This document shows positions 34,037-42,996 of a stretch of 64,000 nucleotides of DNA, in pieces. The translations under genes were made by a program, and so were the position numbers. Source of the DNA: Marinobacterium ramblicola. Lineage in GTDB: Bacteria > Pseudomonadota > Gammaproteobacteria > Pseudomonadales > Balneatricaceae. The stretch lies in the NCBI RefSeq assembly GCF_019084545.1, contig NZ_JAHREP010000004.1, forward strand, positions 62,001-126,000, read 5' to 3'. Within the stretch, counting starts at the first letter, position 1; every line of letters starts with the position of its first letter. Below the pieces are notes generated by a model. It did no database searches. It saw nothing but the letters and a program-made list of their open reading frames with translations, and was not told the origin of the DNA.

Positions 34037-35073
34037 CAACGCTCCAGTTGGATATGCGCTTCCATCAGCTCGCCCGGATTGGTTTGGGCAGCCAACAAGG
34101 ACAGCTCTCCGCAGAGGACGGTTGCAGCGCAGATTGCGGCCAGACGGCGCGCATTGGCGCCCGGTTCACGTTCTTCACGACAGCCCAGCTCGGTCAGGTT
34201 GGCATCGACGAACTCTATCCCCTTGCCGTTGCCGACACTGCCGACGATGAGGTTGGGCAGGGTGCAGGAGAAATAGAGGTCACCGCCACGCACCTCGGCG
34301 TGAACCACACCCTGGGAGCCTTCGATGATGTTGGCCGCATCCTGTCCGGTGGCCAGGTAAAACGCCAGCAACATATTGGCATAGTGGGCATTGGCGCTGC
34401 GCAGGCCGCCCGCCATCAGCGTGCCGATCAGGTTTTTCTTGATATTGAGGTCGACAACCTTCTCCGGCGTAGTCTTCAACCGCCGTTCGCACACCTCACG
34501 CGGAATCAGGATCTCGCACACCACATACTTGCCGCGCCCAAGAATGCCGTTGACGGCAGTCGCCTTCTTGTCCGAGCAGTAGTTGGCCGAAATCGAGCTG
34601 TAGCGCAGATTCTGATACTCGGCGAGTAGCCAGGGGATCAGCTTGTCGGCAGCATTGGTCACCATATTGTGACCGGACGCATCGCCGGTGGTGAACTCGA
34701 GTCGCAGATAGATCAGGTTACCGACGATCTGGCTGTGCATATCGATCAGTTTGGCGAAGCGACTGCTCTCTGCCACCACTCGATTGAGATCGTCGCGACG
34801 CGCCTTGATCGACTGCACCGCCTGATGAGCGGCCAAGGCGTCGTCGGCTTCAAGCAGGATCGAGCGTGTCATCCGCTCATCGATCAACGTGGTTTTGATG
34901 CCGCCTTCGCACAGCATGGAGACTCGCGCGCCGCGCCCAACGGAGGGCCAAAGGGGCGTCTCATACGTTGCCAGCGGCACGCTCAACTGCTCGTCCAGCA
35001 CGTTGCCACTGATCCGGATAGGCCCAACCCAGCGCATCGGGATCGGAGCCTGGAGTATTTTGTGCGCTTTCAT
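34036..35073 (-). CDS. mvaA: Hydroxymethylglutaryl-CoA reductase (class I-like)
   Basis: 345 residues. Catalytic residues are visible: Glu in PLATYETPLW, Lys in YCSDKKATAVNGILGRGK, Asp within SQGVVHAEVRGGD/QDAANIIEGSQG, and a C-terminal His in LMEAHIQLER. TTGDASGHNMVTNAADK is the NADPH/substrate motif. It reduces HMG-CoA to mevalonate with two NAD(P)H. The length and the C-terminal His position resemble class I (archaeal/eukaryotic) enzymes rather than the class II enzymes of Gram-positives. It is the first gene of the six-gene mevalonate operon. GAGAG precedes the start. Confidence 0.93.
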   Translation of the reverse strand: MKAHKILQAPIPMRWVGPIRISGNVLDEQLSVPLATYETPLWPSVGRGARVSMLCEGGIKTTLIDERMTRSILLEADDALAAHQAVQSIKARRDDLNRVVAESSRFAKLIDMHSQIVGNLIYLRLEFTTGDASGHNMVTNAADKLIPWLLAEYQNLRYSSISANYCSDKKATAVNGILGRGKYVVCEILIPREVCERRLKTTPEKVVDLNIKKNLIGTLMAGGLRSANAHYANMLLAFYLATGQDAANIIEGSQGVVHAEVRGGDLYFSCTLPNLIVGSVGNGKGIEFVDANLTELGCREEREPGANARRLAAICAATVLCGELSLLAAQTNPGELMEAHIQLER

Positions 35074-35112
35074 CGGCTCTCTTCATCCCGCTTTCGAACA
35101 TCAACGATGTCA

Positions 35113-35141
35113 GCGGGATACCATACATCCTGTATGTAAAA
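35113..35141 (-). repeat. Short palindromic intergenic element, copy 2
   Basis: Matches 154-182 over 29 bases with four differences. Core ATACA-TCC-TGTAT. It lies between the TolC terminator and the start of the HMG-CoA reductase gene. A flanking dyad ATCCCGCT ... AGCGGGAT spans 35085-35119. Confidence 0.5.
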
Positions 35142-35172
35142 TAAAAAGAGGGTTGCAAACCCTGCAACCCTC
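35141..35172 (-). terminator. Intrinsic terminator of the type I secretion operon
   Basis: On the minus strand GAGGGTTGCA-GGGTT-TGCAACCCTC, a perfect 10-bp stem, is followed by TTTTTATTTT. It ends transcription about 63 bases after the TolC-like gene and isolates the mevalonate operon. Confidence 0.92.
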
Positions 35173-35234
35173 TCAGGCAAACACCTAGGGTGGAGGCGAT
35201 TTTAGCCACCCACCCAGGTAGATGCAATCAGACC

Positions 35235-36611
35235 TCAGCTAGACTTCTCGGCCGGAGCCTCCTCCTGCATGGCCGGTTCTTCCTGCATCTCGGCAGCATC
35301 GGCGGTCATGGTGCTGGACTCCTCCAACGGAAGCTGGATGTTCATCGCACTGAGCAAGCCACCCATACCGTTGAGAATACGCAGTTTGGCGATCTGCTGA
35401 TCCAGCTGCGCTTCCGCCAATTGGTTCTTGGCGGTAAACACCTCGTTTTCTGTATCCAGCAGGTCGAGCAGGGAGCGCTGACCGATATCGAACTGCTTCT
35501 GGTAGGAGTTACGGGTCTGTTCACTGGAGTCCACGTGCTGCTGCAGATGCTCGATCTGGCGTCCGAGAATCTCGTATGCGTTCCAGGACAGCTCAAGACT
35601 CTGCTTGATCTGGCGCATGGAGTCGCGCTGAACCTGCTGCGCTTCGCCGATCTGGTACTCGGTCTGCCGAATACGGGCCTTGTCGGCGCCACCGTTGAAC
35701 AGGTTATAGCGCAGACGCAACATGGCGGTCAGGTCTTCATCATCGCCTTCGATACCGTCGAGGTTCTCGTCCCAGCGCCGCTCGACCTCCAGATCCAGAC
35801 GCGGGTACATCCGGCTCTTGGCCGCATCGCGCTGGGCGTAGGTTGCCTCGACGTCGTTCTGAGCGATACCGACAACGGGATGGTTTTCGTTAGCGGCAGC
35901 CAACGCTTCCTCGAAGCTGCCCGGTATCGGCAGTGCGTCATCCATCAGCTGCTCAAGTTCAGCCGGCGGCTCCTGACCGACCACACGCTGATAATTGGCC
36001 CGCGCATCGAGCAGGTTGTTTTCGGCTGCCAGCGTATTGACTTCGGCCAGGGCAAGACGGCCCTCCGCCTGCTGGATCGAGGCCAGAGTCCCCAGGCCCG
36101 ATTCGGAGCGGCGCTTGATCTGATCGTAGATCTTGACGTGGTTGTAGAGGGTCTCTTTAGCAAGCTTGACCAGCTGATCGCGGCGCAGCAGCTCCAGATA
36201 GGCGCGGGCTGCCTGGAGCGCGTAGTTTTCAGCGGTATCGGTCGCTTCCGCTTCGGCTGACGCCATCCGCGCACGCTGACGCTTGACCTCACTCGGCGTG
36301 GCAAAGCCGTCGAACAGCATCTGGTTGATATTCAGGTGCGCCTCTCGGCGATTCAGCTCGACATCCTGGACGCCCTGATCCTTGTCGGTCCATTCATAGC
36401 CGTAGCCCAGTGTCGCATCCACGGTGGGGTAATAACCCGCCTTGGCCTGATCAACCTCCTTGACCACCGCACGATAGGTTTCGATTGCACGTGCGACATC
36501 CGGATTCTCTGCCAAATTGTCAGCAACGACCTGCTGCACTGTCGCAGCGCTAGTTGTGCCGGATACAGCAACCAGCACAGCCACCGCAAGCATAGACTGT
36601 TTAAACGCCAT
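35235..36611 (-). CDS. TolC-family outer-membrane channel of a type I secretion system
   Basis: 458 residues with signal peptide MAFKQSMLAVAVLVAVSGTTSA. Two OEP repeats of alternating coiled coil are seen: NPDVARAIETYRAVVKEVDQAKAGYYPTVDATLGYGYEWTD and NHPVVGIAQNDVEATYAQRDAAKSRMYPRLDLEVERRWDEN. The C-terminal tail is acidic and Ala/Glu-rich. Proteins of this group (AggA/LapE-like) form the outer-membrane exit of the LapBC exporter. It is the last gene of the unit lapB-lapC-luxR-tolC and is followed by a strong terminator. Confidence 0.92.
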   Translation of the reverse strand: MAFKQSMLAVAVLVAVSGTTSAATVQQVVADNLAENPDVARAIETYRAVVKEVDQAKAGYYPTVDATLGYGYEWTDKDQGVQDVELNRREAHLNINQMLFDGFATPSEVKRQRARMASAEAEATDTAENYALQAARAYLELLRRDQLVKLAKETLYNHVKIYDQIKRRSESGLGTLASIQQAEGRLALAEVNTLAAENNLLDARANYQRVVGQEPPAELEQLMDDALPIPGSFEEALAAANENHPVVGIAQNDVEATYAQRDAAKSRMYPRLDLEVERRWDENLDGIEGDDEDLTAMLRLRYNLFNGGADKARIRQTEYQIGEAQQVQRDSMRQIKQSLELSWNAYEILGRQIEHLQQHVDSSEQTRNSYQKQFDIGQRSLLDLLDTENEVFTAKNQLAEAQLDQQIAKLRILNGMGGLLSAMNIQLPLEESSTMTADAAEMQEEPAMQEEAPAEKSS

Positions 36612-36645
36612 TTTTTATTCCCCTATCCTTAAAAGGTGTCCCTGA

Positions 36646-37266
36646 TCAGACAGCGTTACGCTCAGCTCGCTGAGCTAAAAGAATAAGCTCTACACGATCT
36701 TTAGCGCCAGTTTTGTGGAGTATGGCACTCATGTGAGCTTTTACCGTGCGCTCGGTTATATCGAGCCGGCGAGCAACAACCTTATTGGCGGCACCGGACA
36801 TCACCTCGACGAGCACTTCGTTTTCCCGTTCACTCAATCCATACCGATCAGCCAAAGTCTGTGTCGGTGGATCGACCTGTTCCAGCAATTGACGCAGTAC
36901 GGACTGCAGCACCTCCGGACCTGCCCAGATATCGCCGCGCTGTACCGTTTTGATCATCTCATTGAGCAGGCTGTAGGTGACGAAGGTATTACCGTAGGCT
37001 TTGGCGCCGCGCCGAATCAGCTCGCGCCCTTCATCGGTATCCGGATGATCGGTCAAAATAATCAATCTCAGACTGCAACCGTGCGCATGCGCAAGCAGCA
37101 ACTCTCTATCCGAACCTGCCAGGCTCTGCCAATGAACCAGACAGATACCCGCTGTAGGCAACCCGCTGCTCGACAGCGGATACCCCACTCTGCCCAATCG
37201 CACATCGGTGGCATCCCTCCAGCGGTGCGCGATATCGTCCCTCAATACGATACAGAAATATTCCAT
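36646..37266 (-). CDS. LuxR-type regulator with degenerate receiver domain
   Basis: 206 residues. The C-terminal LuxR/FixJ helix-turn-helix is clear: LSERENEVLVEVMSGAANKVVARRLDITERTVKAHMSAIL. The N-terminal 120 residues have receiver-like length, but the strand where the phosphoacceptor Asp should lie reads ICLVHWQSLAG, with no Asp. It may therefore sense a ligand or partner, or be constitutive. The gene begins one base after the adaptor gene ends and precedes the TolC-like gene by 34 bases, so it is embedded in the secretion operon and probably tunes adhesin export genes. Confidence 0.85.
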   Translation of the reverse strand: MEYFCIVLRDDIAHRWRDATDVRLGRVGYPLSSSGLPTAGICLVHWQSLAGSDRELLLAHAHGCSLRLIILTDHPDTDEGRELIRRGAKAYGNTFVTYSLLNEMIKTVQRGDIWAGPEVLQSVLRQLLEQVDPPTQTLADRYGLSERENEVLVEVMSGAANKVVARRLDITERTVKAHMSAILHKTGAKDRVELILLAQRAERNAV

Positions 37267-37267
37267 G

Positions 37268-38599
37268 CTATCGCTCCGTTAGTGCCCGCTGCCGCGCCTT
37301 GGTGATCGGCTTAAGCAGATACTGCATCACCGTCTTCTCGCCGGTAACGATATCCACGGAAACCGTCATACCGGCCATCAACGGTAGACTATTATTCTCT
37401 CCCAGGAAGGGGTTCTCGGTTTCCAGGCGCACGACATAGAAGGTCTCATCCTTCTCATCGATGATGGTACTCGGAGAAATATAGATAAGTTTGGCCGGTA
37501 GCCCACCATAGATGGCAAAATCGTAGGCACTGACCTTAACAACGGCCGGCTGCCCAACTCGCAGTTGACCGATGTCGGAGGGACGAATGCGCGCCTCGAT
37601 CAGCAGTTTGTCTTCCCAGGGGACGATATTCAGCAGAGGATCACCCGGACGGACAACGCCATCGATGGTATTGATCAACAGCTGCTTGACGGTACCCTTG
37701 ATCGGCGCGCGCACTTCCGTGCGCTGGATACGGTCCTGCATACCGCTGAACGTCTCCTGCAATCGAGCCCGTTCAGCCAGCACCTCATTCAGTTCGGCAC
37801 GCGCGGTATTGCGGAACTGCAGTTCCATCTCGCTGAGTTTCTGTTCGATCTCCTCGATCGAAGACTGAATTCGCGGCAGGCTCAGTTCAATACTGGACAG
37901 CTCGCCACGCAGATCGTTGACCTGGCGCTTAAGGCGCAAGTACTCCACCTCGGAGATGACGCCCTCACTGAGCAGCGGCTCGGTAATCTTCATCTCCTGC
38001 AGCAGTAGATCATAACTGCGACGCACCTGATCCTGACGAGCCTGCGCCTCCCTGAGCTCCTGTCGACGCTGATCACGCTGCTGGCCCAGTACTGCCAGGT
38101 TGGCTTTCAGCTCCTGCTGACGCGTTGCAAACAGGTTCACTTCCTGGTTAAGCAGATATTTGTACTTATCGGGGAAATCTTCAGGCATCGCCATCGACTC
38201 ACCATTCGCCTCGGCGTGCAGCCGGGCCGCTTTCGCCATCAGCTCGTAGAGTCGGACCTCACTCTCCTTGACCGAACTGACGAAACGCTTGTCTTCGATG
38301 CGCATCAACACCTGGCCCTTGTCGACCAGGTCGCCTTCATGTACCAGAATCTCCGATACGATCCCCCCCTCCAAGTTCTGCACTACCTGCAACTGGCGGG
38401 ACGGAATGATCTCGCCGTCGCCACGGGTGATCTCGTCGAGCGTCGCCCAGTTGGCCCAGACGCCTGCAGCGAGTATAAACAGCGCAATCGTCCACAGCAG
38501 CGCACTTGCGCCTCGCGGAGCCTGCTCCAGCATCGCCTCGCTGATGCTTGAGGTGTAACCGAGATCCTCGGGCTTGATACTCATCTCCCTGCGTTTCAT
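37268..38599 (-). CDS. lapC: Type I secretion membrane-fusion protein (HlyD/LapC family)
   Basis: 443 residues. One inner-membrane helix (ALLWTIALFILAAGVWANW, about 33-51) is followed by the lipoyl/barrel half-motif GDGEIIPSRQLQVVQNLEGGIVSEILVHEGDLVDKGQVLMRIED, long coiled coils (about 110-300), and the returning barrel RAPIKGTVKQLLINTIDGVVRPGDPL. It bridges the ABC transporter to the TolC-like channel. It resembles LapC, which exports the giant adhesin LapA in Pseudomonas. It starts 15 bases after lapB. Confidence 0.92.
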   Translation of the reverse strand: MKRREMSIKPEDLGYTSSISEAMLEQAPRGASALLWTIALFILAAGVWANWATLDEITRGDGEIIPSRQLQVVQNLEGGIVSEILVHEGDLVDKGQVLMRIEDKRFVSSVKESEVRLYELMAKAARLHAEANGESMAMPEDFPDKYKYLLNQEVNLFATRQQELKANLAVLGQQRDQRRQELREAQARQDQVRRSYDLLLQEMKITEPLLSEGVISEVEYLRLKRQVNDLRGELSSIELSLPRIQSSIEEIEQKLSEMELQFRNTARAELNEVLAERARLQETFSGMQDRIQRTEVRAPIKGTVKQLLINTIDGVVRPGDPLLNIVPWEDKLLIEARIRPSDIGQLRVGQPAVVKVSAYDFAIYGGLPAKLIYISPSTIIDEKDETFYVVRLETENPFLGENNSLPLMAGMTVSVDIVTGEKTVMQYLLKPITKARQRALTER

Positions 38600-38614
38600 C
38601 GCTGAACCGCCCCC

Positions 38615-40735
38615 TTAACGGCGCACATGCAGACGTCCCTGCTTCAACGCTTCCAGTACCGTCTCTTTCGGTCCATCGGCGACCACCTGCCCCTGATCGA
38701 TAACGATCAACCTGTCCACCAGCGTCAGTAACGACATTTTGTGCGTAATCATCAGCAGTGTACGCCCCTCAAGCACCTCGTTCAGACGACGCTTGAACTG
38801 CTCTTCCGACGCGTTGTCCATGGCGTTGCTGGGTTCATCCATGATCAACAGATTGGGATCATGCAGCAGTGCTCGGGCTATGGCAATAGACTGCCGCTGA
38901 CCTCCGGACAACGCTTGTCCGCGCTCACCCACCTGCATATCGAAGCCCAGGGGGTGCAGGTTAACGAACTGATCGACTCCGGCCAGGCTCGCGGCCTTTA
39001 GCATCGCAGCATCCGCCACTTGCGGCGAACCAACGGTAATGTTGTCGCGAACCGTACCGGCGAACAGCATCACATCCTGAGGTACATAACCGGTATTCAG
39101 GCGCAGATCCACGGGATCGATCTGTTTGATATCGACGCCATCAAGCAGGATCGCCCCGTCTGTCGGCTGATAAAGCCCGAGCAGCATCTTCTCGATCGTT
39201 GTTTTACCCGATCCGATCCGGCCGATCATCGCCACTCGCTCGCCGGCGTTGATCTTGAACGACACCTGTCTGAGCGCCGGATACTCGACATTCGGATAGT
39301 GGAAACTGACGTTGCGGAACTCGATGTTGCCTTCCAGTCTGGGGCGGTGAACAAAATGCTTGCCCTCTTCCCGCTCCACCGGCAGCGCCATGATCTCGTC
39401 CAGTGTCTTCAGCGCTTTGGCCGATTGCTCATACTGGATGATCAGACTGGCCATCTGCGCCGTAGGCGCGATCGCCCGACCGACCAGGATATTGCAGGCG
39501 ATCAACGCTCCAAGAGACAACTCCTGCTCCATGATCAGGTACACCCCCCCGATCACCAGAACCACGGAGGCCGTCTGCTGAACCGTGCCGGCGAAGGTTA
39601 TAACCGATGATGACAGCATGCGGGATCTGAGCCCCCAACGCGAGATATAACCGACTGCCTCCTCCCATCGCTCTTGCAACGGACTCGCCGCGCGCTGGGT
39701 CTTGACGGTTTCCATGGCGGTCAACGACTCGACCAGCGTTCCGTTTTTCTGCGCAGTGGAGGCAAAGGTGCGCTCAACCGCATCGCGCAGTTTCGGGCGT
39801 ACGATCAGGGAATAGATGACAATCAAGGGAATGGCGACGGCAGGCACCACCACCAGCGGCCCGCCGATCAGACTGATGACCAGGATATAGATCACCATGA
39901 ACGGAATATCGATCAGTACAGTGTTGGTCGTGGAGCTGAGGAAGTTCCTGATACTGTCGAACTCACGCAGATTACTCGAGAACGCACCGACCGATGCCGG
40001 CATACGGTCATAGCGGATCCTCATCACCTTCTCGAACAGCTGTGCCGACAGCAGCACATCGGACTTTTTCGCGGCCACCTCAATAAAATAGGCACGCAGC
40101 ATCTTGAGCCCGAAATCGAACAGATAGACGATCAAGACACCGACCGCCAGCACCCACAGCGTTTCAACCGCGCCGTTGGGTACTACGCGGTCATAGACGT
40201 TCATGACAAACAGCGGGTTGGCCAGGACGAACAGATTGATCAGGAAACTGGCTAACAAAACGTCCCGATAGATGCGACTGGAGCGTTTCAGCGTTCCCCA
40301 GAACCAGTGTCCTGAACGACCGTCCAGCACCCGACTGGATTGATCACCGGCACTGTACTCCGCACGCACGAAAATCAGATAACCGCTGTAGTGCTCATCA
40401 AGCTCCGTGAGCGCTATACGATAGGTGCCGCCGCTCTCCGGTTGCTGGACCACGGCCTCGCCGCTTTCCTCATCGATCTCCTGCAAGATGCAGGCGGTAT
40501 CGTCATCCATGATCAGGACGACCGGCAGGAGTAACGAGGATAGTTGATCGAGCCGACGCTCAGCGACCTTGGCCGCCAAACCGGCGCGCGCTGCGGCGCG
40601 CACGAACAGCTGAGGGGTCAAGCGATGATTGACCAACGGCAGACCATCCGCCAACACTCCCGCCGAGGTGGGCCTATGGTACTGCTGCGCCAGAATCACC
40701 AAGCAGCTTAAAAGAGGGTCGTGCGATGCATCCAT
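38615..40735 (-). CDS. lapB: Type I secretion ABC transporter (LapB-type)
   Basis: 706 residues: an N-terminal C39-like domain without the catalytic Cys (1-130), a six-helix ABC membrane domain (about 165-450), and an ATPase with Walker A GRIGSGKTTIEKMLLG, signature LSGGQRQSIAIARAL and Walker B LLIMDEPSNAMD. The inactive C39-like domain is typical for exporters of RTX adhesins with C-terminal signals. It leads the operon with adaptor, regulator and channel. The adhesin itself and the LapD/LapG release system are not in the window. Confidence 0.93.
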   Translation of the reverse strand: MDASHDPLLSCLVILAQQYHRPTSAGVLADGLPLVNHRLTPQLFVRAAARAGLAAKVAERRLDQLSSLLLPVVLIMDDDTACILQEIDEESGEAVVQQPESGGTYRIALTELDEHYSGYLIFVRAEYSAGDQSSRVLDGRSGHWFWGTLKRSSRIYRDVLLASFLINLFVLANPLFVMNVYDRVVPNGAVETLWVLAVGVLIVYLFDFGLKMLRAYFIEVAAKKSDVLLSAQLFEKVMRIRYDRMPASVGAFSSNLREFDSIRNFLSSTTNTVLIDIPFMVIYILVISLIGGPLVVVPAVAIPLIVIYSLIVRPKLRDAVERTFASTAQKNGTLVESLTAMETVKTQRAASPLQERWEEAVGYISRWGLRSRMLSSSVITFAGTVQQTASVVLVIGGVYLIMEQELSLGALIACNILVGRAIAPTAQMASLIIQYEQSAKALKTLDEIMALPVEREEGKHFVHRPRLEGNIEFRNVSFHYPNVEYPALRQVSFKINAGERVAMIGRIGSGKTTIEKMLLGLYQPTDGAILLDGVDIKQIDPVDLRLNTGYVPQDVMLFAGTVRDNITVGSPQVADAAMLKAASLAGVDQFVNLHPLGFDMQVGERGQALSGGQRQSIAIARALLHDPNLLIMDEPSNAMDNASEEQFKRRLNEVLEGRTLLMITHKMSLLTLVDRLIVIDQGQVVADGPKETVLEALKQGRLHVRR

Positions 40736-40821
40736 ACTCGTTGACCTTAGAATAATGGCGGTTAATACTAACAGCTGTTTGAGCAGAATCCACCCCCCTA
40801 CCGCCAGAAGGACTCGGGCAG

Positions 40822-41208
40822 ATGCTATACGCCAAGTTTGACGATCAAGGAAAGGTAATCGGCTTGTCCGAATCGCCTGAAAGTGGCGCCCGGGAGGTGA
40901 GTCTGAAAGACCCGGCGGTGCTCGAATTTCTGTCGATAAACAATGGCAACCAGGCGTTCGATCCCGACGCGTTTCTGGATCAGTCGGACAAGTCGACGAT
41001 CCGCATACTGGAGGACCTGATCGACACCCTGGTCAGCCAGCATCTGATACGTTTTACCGATCTGCCAATGCCGGCTCAGAAGAAACTGCTCAGTCGTAAG
41101 CTGGCACGCAATATGGCCCGACAAGAGGCCGGCCTCGACATGAATTCCGAGGGAAGGAGCGAGTCCGGCGGCGACAGCTTTCTGGCCGAAGAAGACCATC
41201 TGTTCTGA
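40822..41208 (+). CDS. Small conserved protein ('tryptophan synthase beta-like')
   Basis: 128 residues. The N-terminus MLYAKFDDQGKVIGLSESPESGAREV and the central IRILEDLIDTLVSQHLIRFTDLPMPAQKKLLSRK match a small Pseudomonas-type family often misnamed tryptophan synthase beta-like; it has none of that enzyme's fold. The C-terminal 30 residues are polar and probably disordered. It is divergent from lapB by 86 bases and convergent with a TPR protein gene. No function is known to me. Confidence 0.75.
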   Translation: MLYAKFDDQGKVIGLSESPESGAREVSLKDPAVLEFLSINNGNQAFDPDAFLDQSDKSTIRILEDLIDTLVSQHLIRFTDLPMPAQKKLLSRKLARNMARQEAGLDMNSEGRSESGGDSFLAEEDHLF

Positions 41209-41234
41209 CCACCCGCAACCCGAGAGGGTCAGAT

Positions 41235-42839
41235 TTACTCGCCACCGCGCCCCAATCGACCGACAACTTCAGACAAGCGCTCACCCAATCCCTTATAGCG
41301 CTGCTTCTGTTTCGGTGTCAGCGCTGCATACTGCAGGGCATACAGGGTTTCATCACAAAGCGCCAGCAGGTCCCGCTCCAGCATCGGCATCGCCGACCGC
41401 CGAATAATCTCCAGCGCAGTTTGCACGAGGTTCAAGCCGATGCCGGGATTACCCGCCTGTTGTTCATAGGCTTCAAGAAAGGAGTCCAACGCCGGATCCA
41501 GCTCACCATGACGGAATTGGGTCATCCCTTTCAGGTTGGCGCGCCCCCACTTAAGGCCCGCCATCTGCTTGGTCAACTCCTGCCGAAAACCACTCACCTC
41601 AGCCGCCACACTGGTACCCTCAACCCCTTCAATCAACTGATCGAGCCACATCAGCCGCTCATCCAATGACAACTCCTGGTAAAGATTGAGGGCGTCCCGC
41701 GCCGCCAGCTCCCCGCTCTGCATGTCGCCTACCTTGCGGTAGACTTCACCGGACAGCAAACGACACCTGAAGTGAATGACTGCAACATCGAGAAAATCGC
41801 GCTGCGCCTGCTCCAGCATGCGGATCGCTTCCTCTTCCGCATCGGAGCCTCCTCTGCCACCAAGCATACTCTCAAGCAACACCCGCACCAGGCCGAAATA
41901 GTAATCAGGGTGCTGAAACGCCGAGTAGCGGCTATAGCGGATAGCGGCACGAAAGGACTCGACAGCGAGGCGGGCATCGCCATTCATCGCCGCGACGTTG
42001 CCCAGATCGCCCTGCAACAGGGCCACCGTCGGCTGCAACACGACCGCTTGGCGCAGCAGGTTCTGAGCATCGGACAACGCCCCTCGCAATCGGTGCAGGC
42101 GCGCTCGCCAGACAAACGCCTCTATGCAGATCTGCTGATCACCGATCACTTTGTCGAGCTGCTCAGCCGACTGATTGAACCAGCCACTGCGTGCGGCCGC
42201 TATCGCCAATCCAATACGTATCCAGGGTTGATCCCGGCCATCCAACAGCAAGCCGAAGGTCTCGTATGCCATCTGCGGCTCGTTATGGCGCAGCAGAACC
42301 GCCCCCCTTAAACGCTGAAGGTAAACCCGCATACCGGGGTAGGCCTCCTCCAACGCCTCACACTCATCCAGGGCCTGCTCCCAATCCCCCTTGTCCAGCT
42401 GCTCCTCGACCGTCCCCAGATTGCGCTTCAGCCGCAAGGCCTTCTCTAGCTGCTGCCCAACCCTGATCTTGTCATAAGGCTTCGAAATATAGAGATCGGG
42501 GGCATTTTCAGGGGAACCCAGCAGCAGGTCTGACTTTTCAGGTTCGATAACGAGTACATAACAGCTGCTGTAACGTCGCAGCCCCTCGGCCTGGAGCTCC
42601 AACATCAGTTGCAGTCCGTTCTTCTCGTCACGCCCAAGGTCATAGCAGAGAAAACAGAAATCGACCGGCAGCTCGCGCAGCATGCTGAGCGCCATATTGA
42701 CTGATGAGGCCGCCAGCACTTCGCCAAAACCCATACTGGACAGGATCGAGCGCAGAGACTGCAGATCCTCCAGCTTCTTGTCGAGTATCAGTGCCGACTT
42801 TCCAGAGAACAGAGTTTCCATAACCTCAGAGACAGCCAA
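41235..42839 (-). CDS. Receiver-domain protein with TPR repeats
   Basis: 534 residues. The N-terminal receiver domain (about 12-130) has a plausible phosphoacceptor in FLCYDLGRDEKNG and a conserved Lys in YISKPYDKI. The rest is helical repeats of TPR type (ALDECEALEEAYPGMRVYLQRLRGAVLLRHNEPQMAYETF and others). There is no DNA-binding domain, so output is likely through protein contacts. Similar receiver-TPR proteins exist in pseudomonads without a settled role. It is monocistronic. Confidence 0.83.
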   Translation of the reverse strand: MAVSEVMETLFSGKSALILDKKLEDLQSLRSILSSMGFGEVLAASSVNMALSMLRELPVDFCFLCYDLGRDEKNGLQLMLELQAEGLRRYSSCYVLVIEPEKSDLLLGSPENAPDLYISKPYDKIRVGQQLEKALRLKRNLGTVEEQLDKGDWEQALDECEALEEAYPGMRVYLQRLRGAVLLRHNEPQMAYETFGLLLDGRDQPWIRIGLAIAAARSGWFNQSAEQLDKVIGDQQICIEAFVWRARLHRLRGALSDAQNLLRQAVVLQPTVALLQGDLGNVAAMNGDARLAVESFRAAIRYSRYSAFQHPDYYFGLVRVLLESMLGGRGGSDAEEEAIRMLEQAQRDFLDVAVIHFRCRLLSGEVYRKVGDMQSGELAARDALNLYQELSLDERLMWLDQLIEGVEGTSVAAEVSGFRQELTKQMAGLKWGRANLKGMTQFRHGELDPALDSFLEAYEQQAGNPGIGLNLVQTALEIIRRSAMPMLERDLLALCDETLYALQYAALTPKQKQRYKGLGERLSEVVGRLGRGGE

Positions 42840-42937
42840 ATTTTCGCAAAAGTAGCATGAGAATCAGCCTATTAGCAAAACTTAGCTGCCCTTCCCCCTC
42901 CTTCCCCCTTAGTACCGAAAAAATAGTGGTACCGGAA

Positions 42938-42973
42938 ACAAAAAACCCGCCAGCAGGCGTGCCGACGGGTTTT
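42938..42973 (-). terminator. Intrinsic terminator of argG
   Basis: Minus strand: AAAACCCG pairs with CGGGTTTT around an inner GC-rich stem, followed by TTTTTTG. It begins about 25 bases past the argG stop. Confidence 0.85.
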
Positions 42974-42996
42974 GAAGTAACTAACGGCTAATGCGA

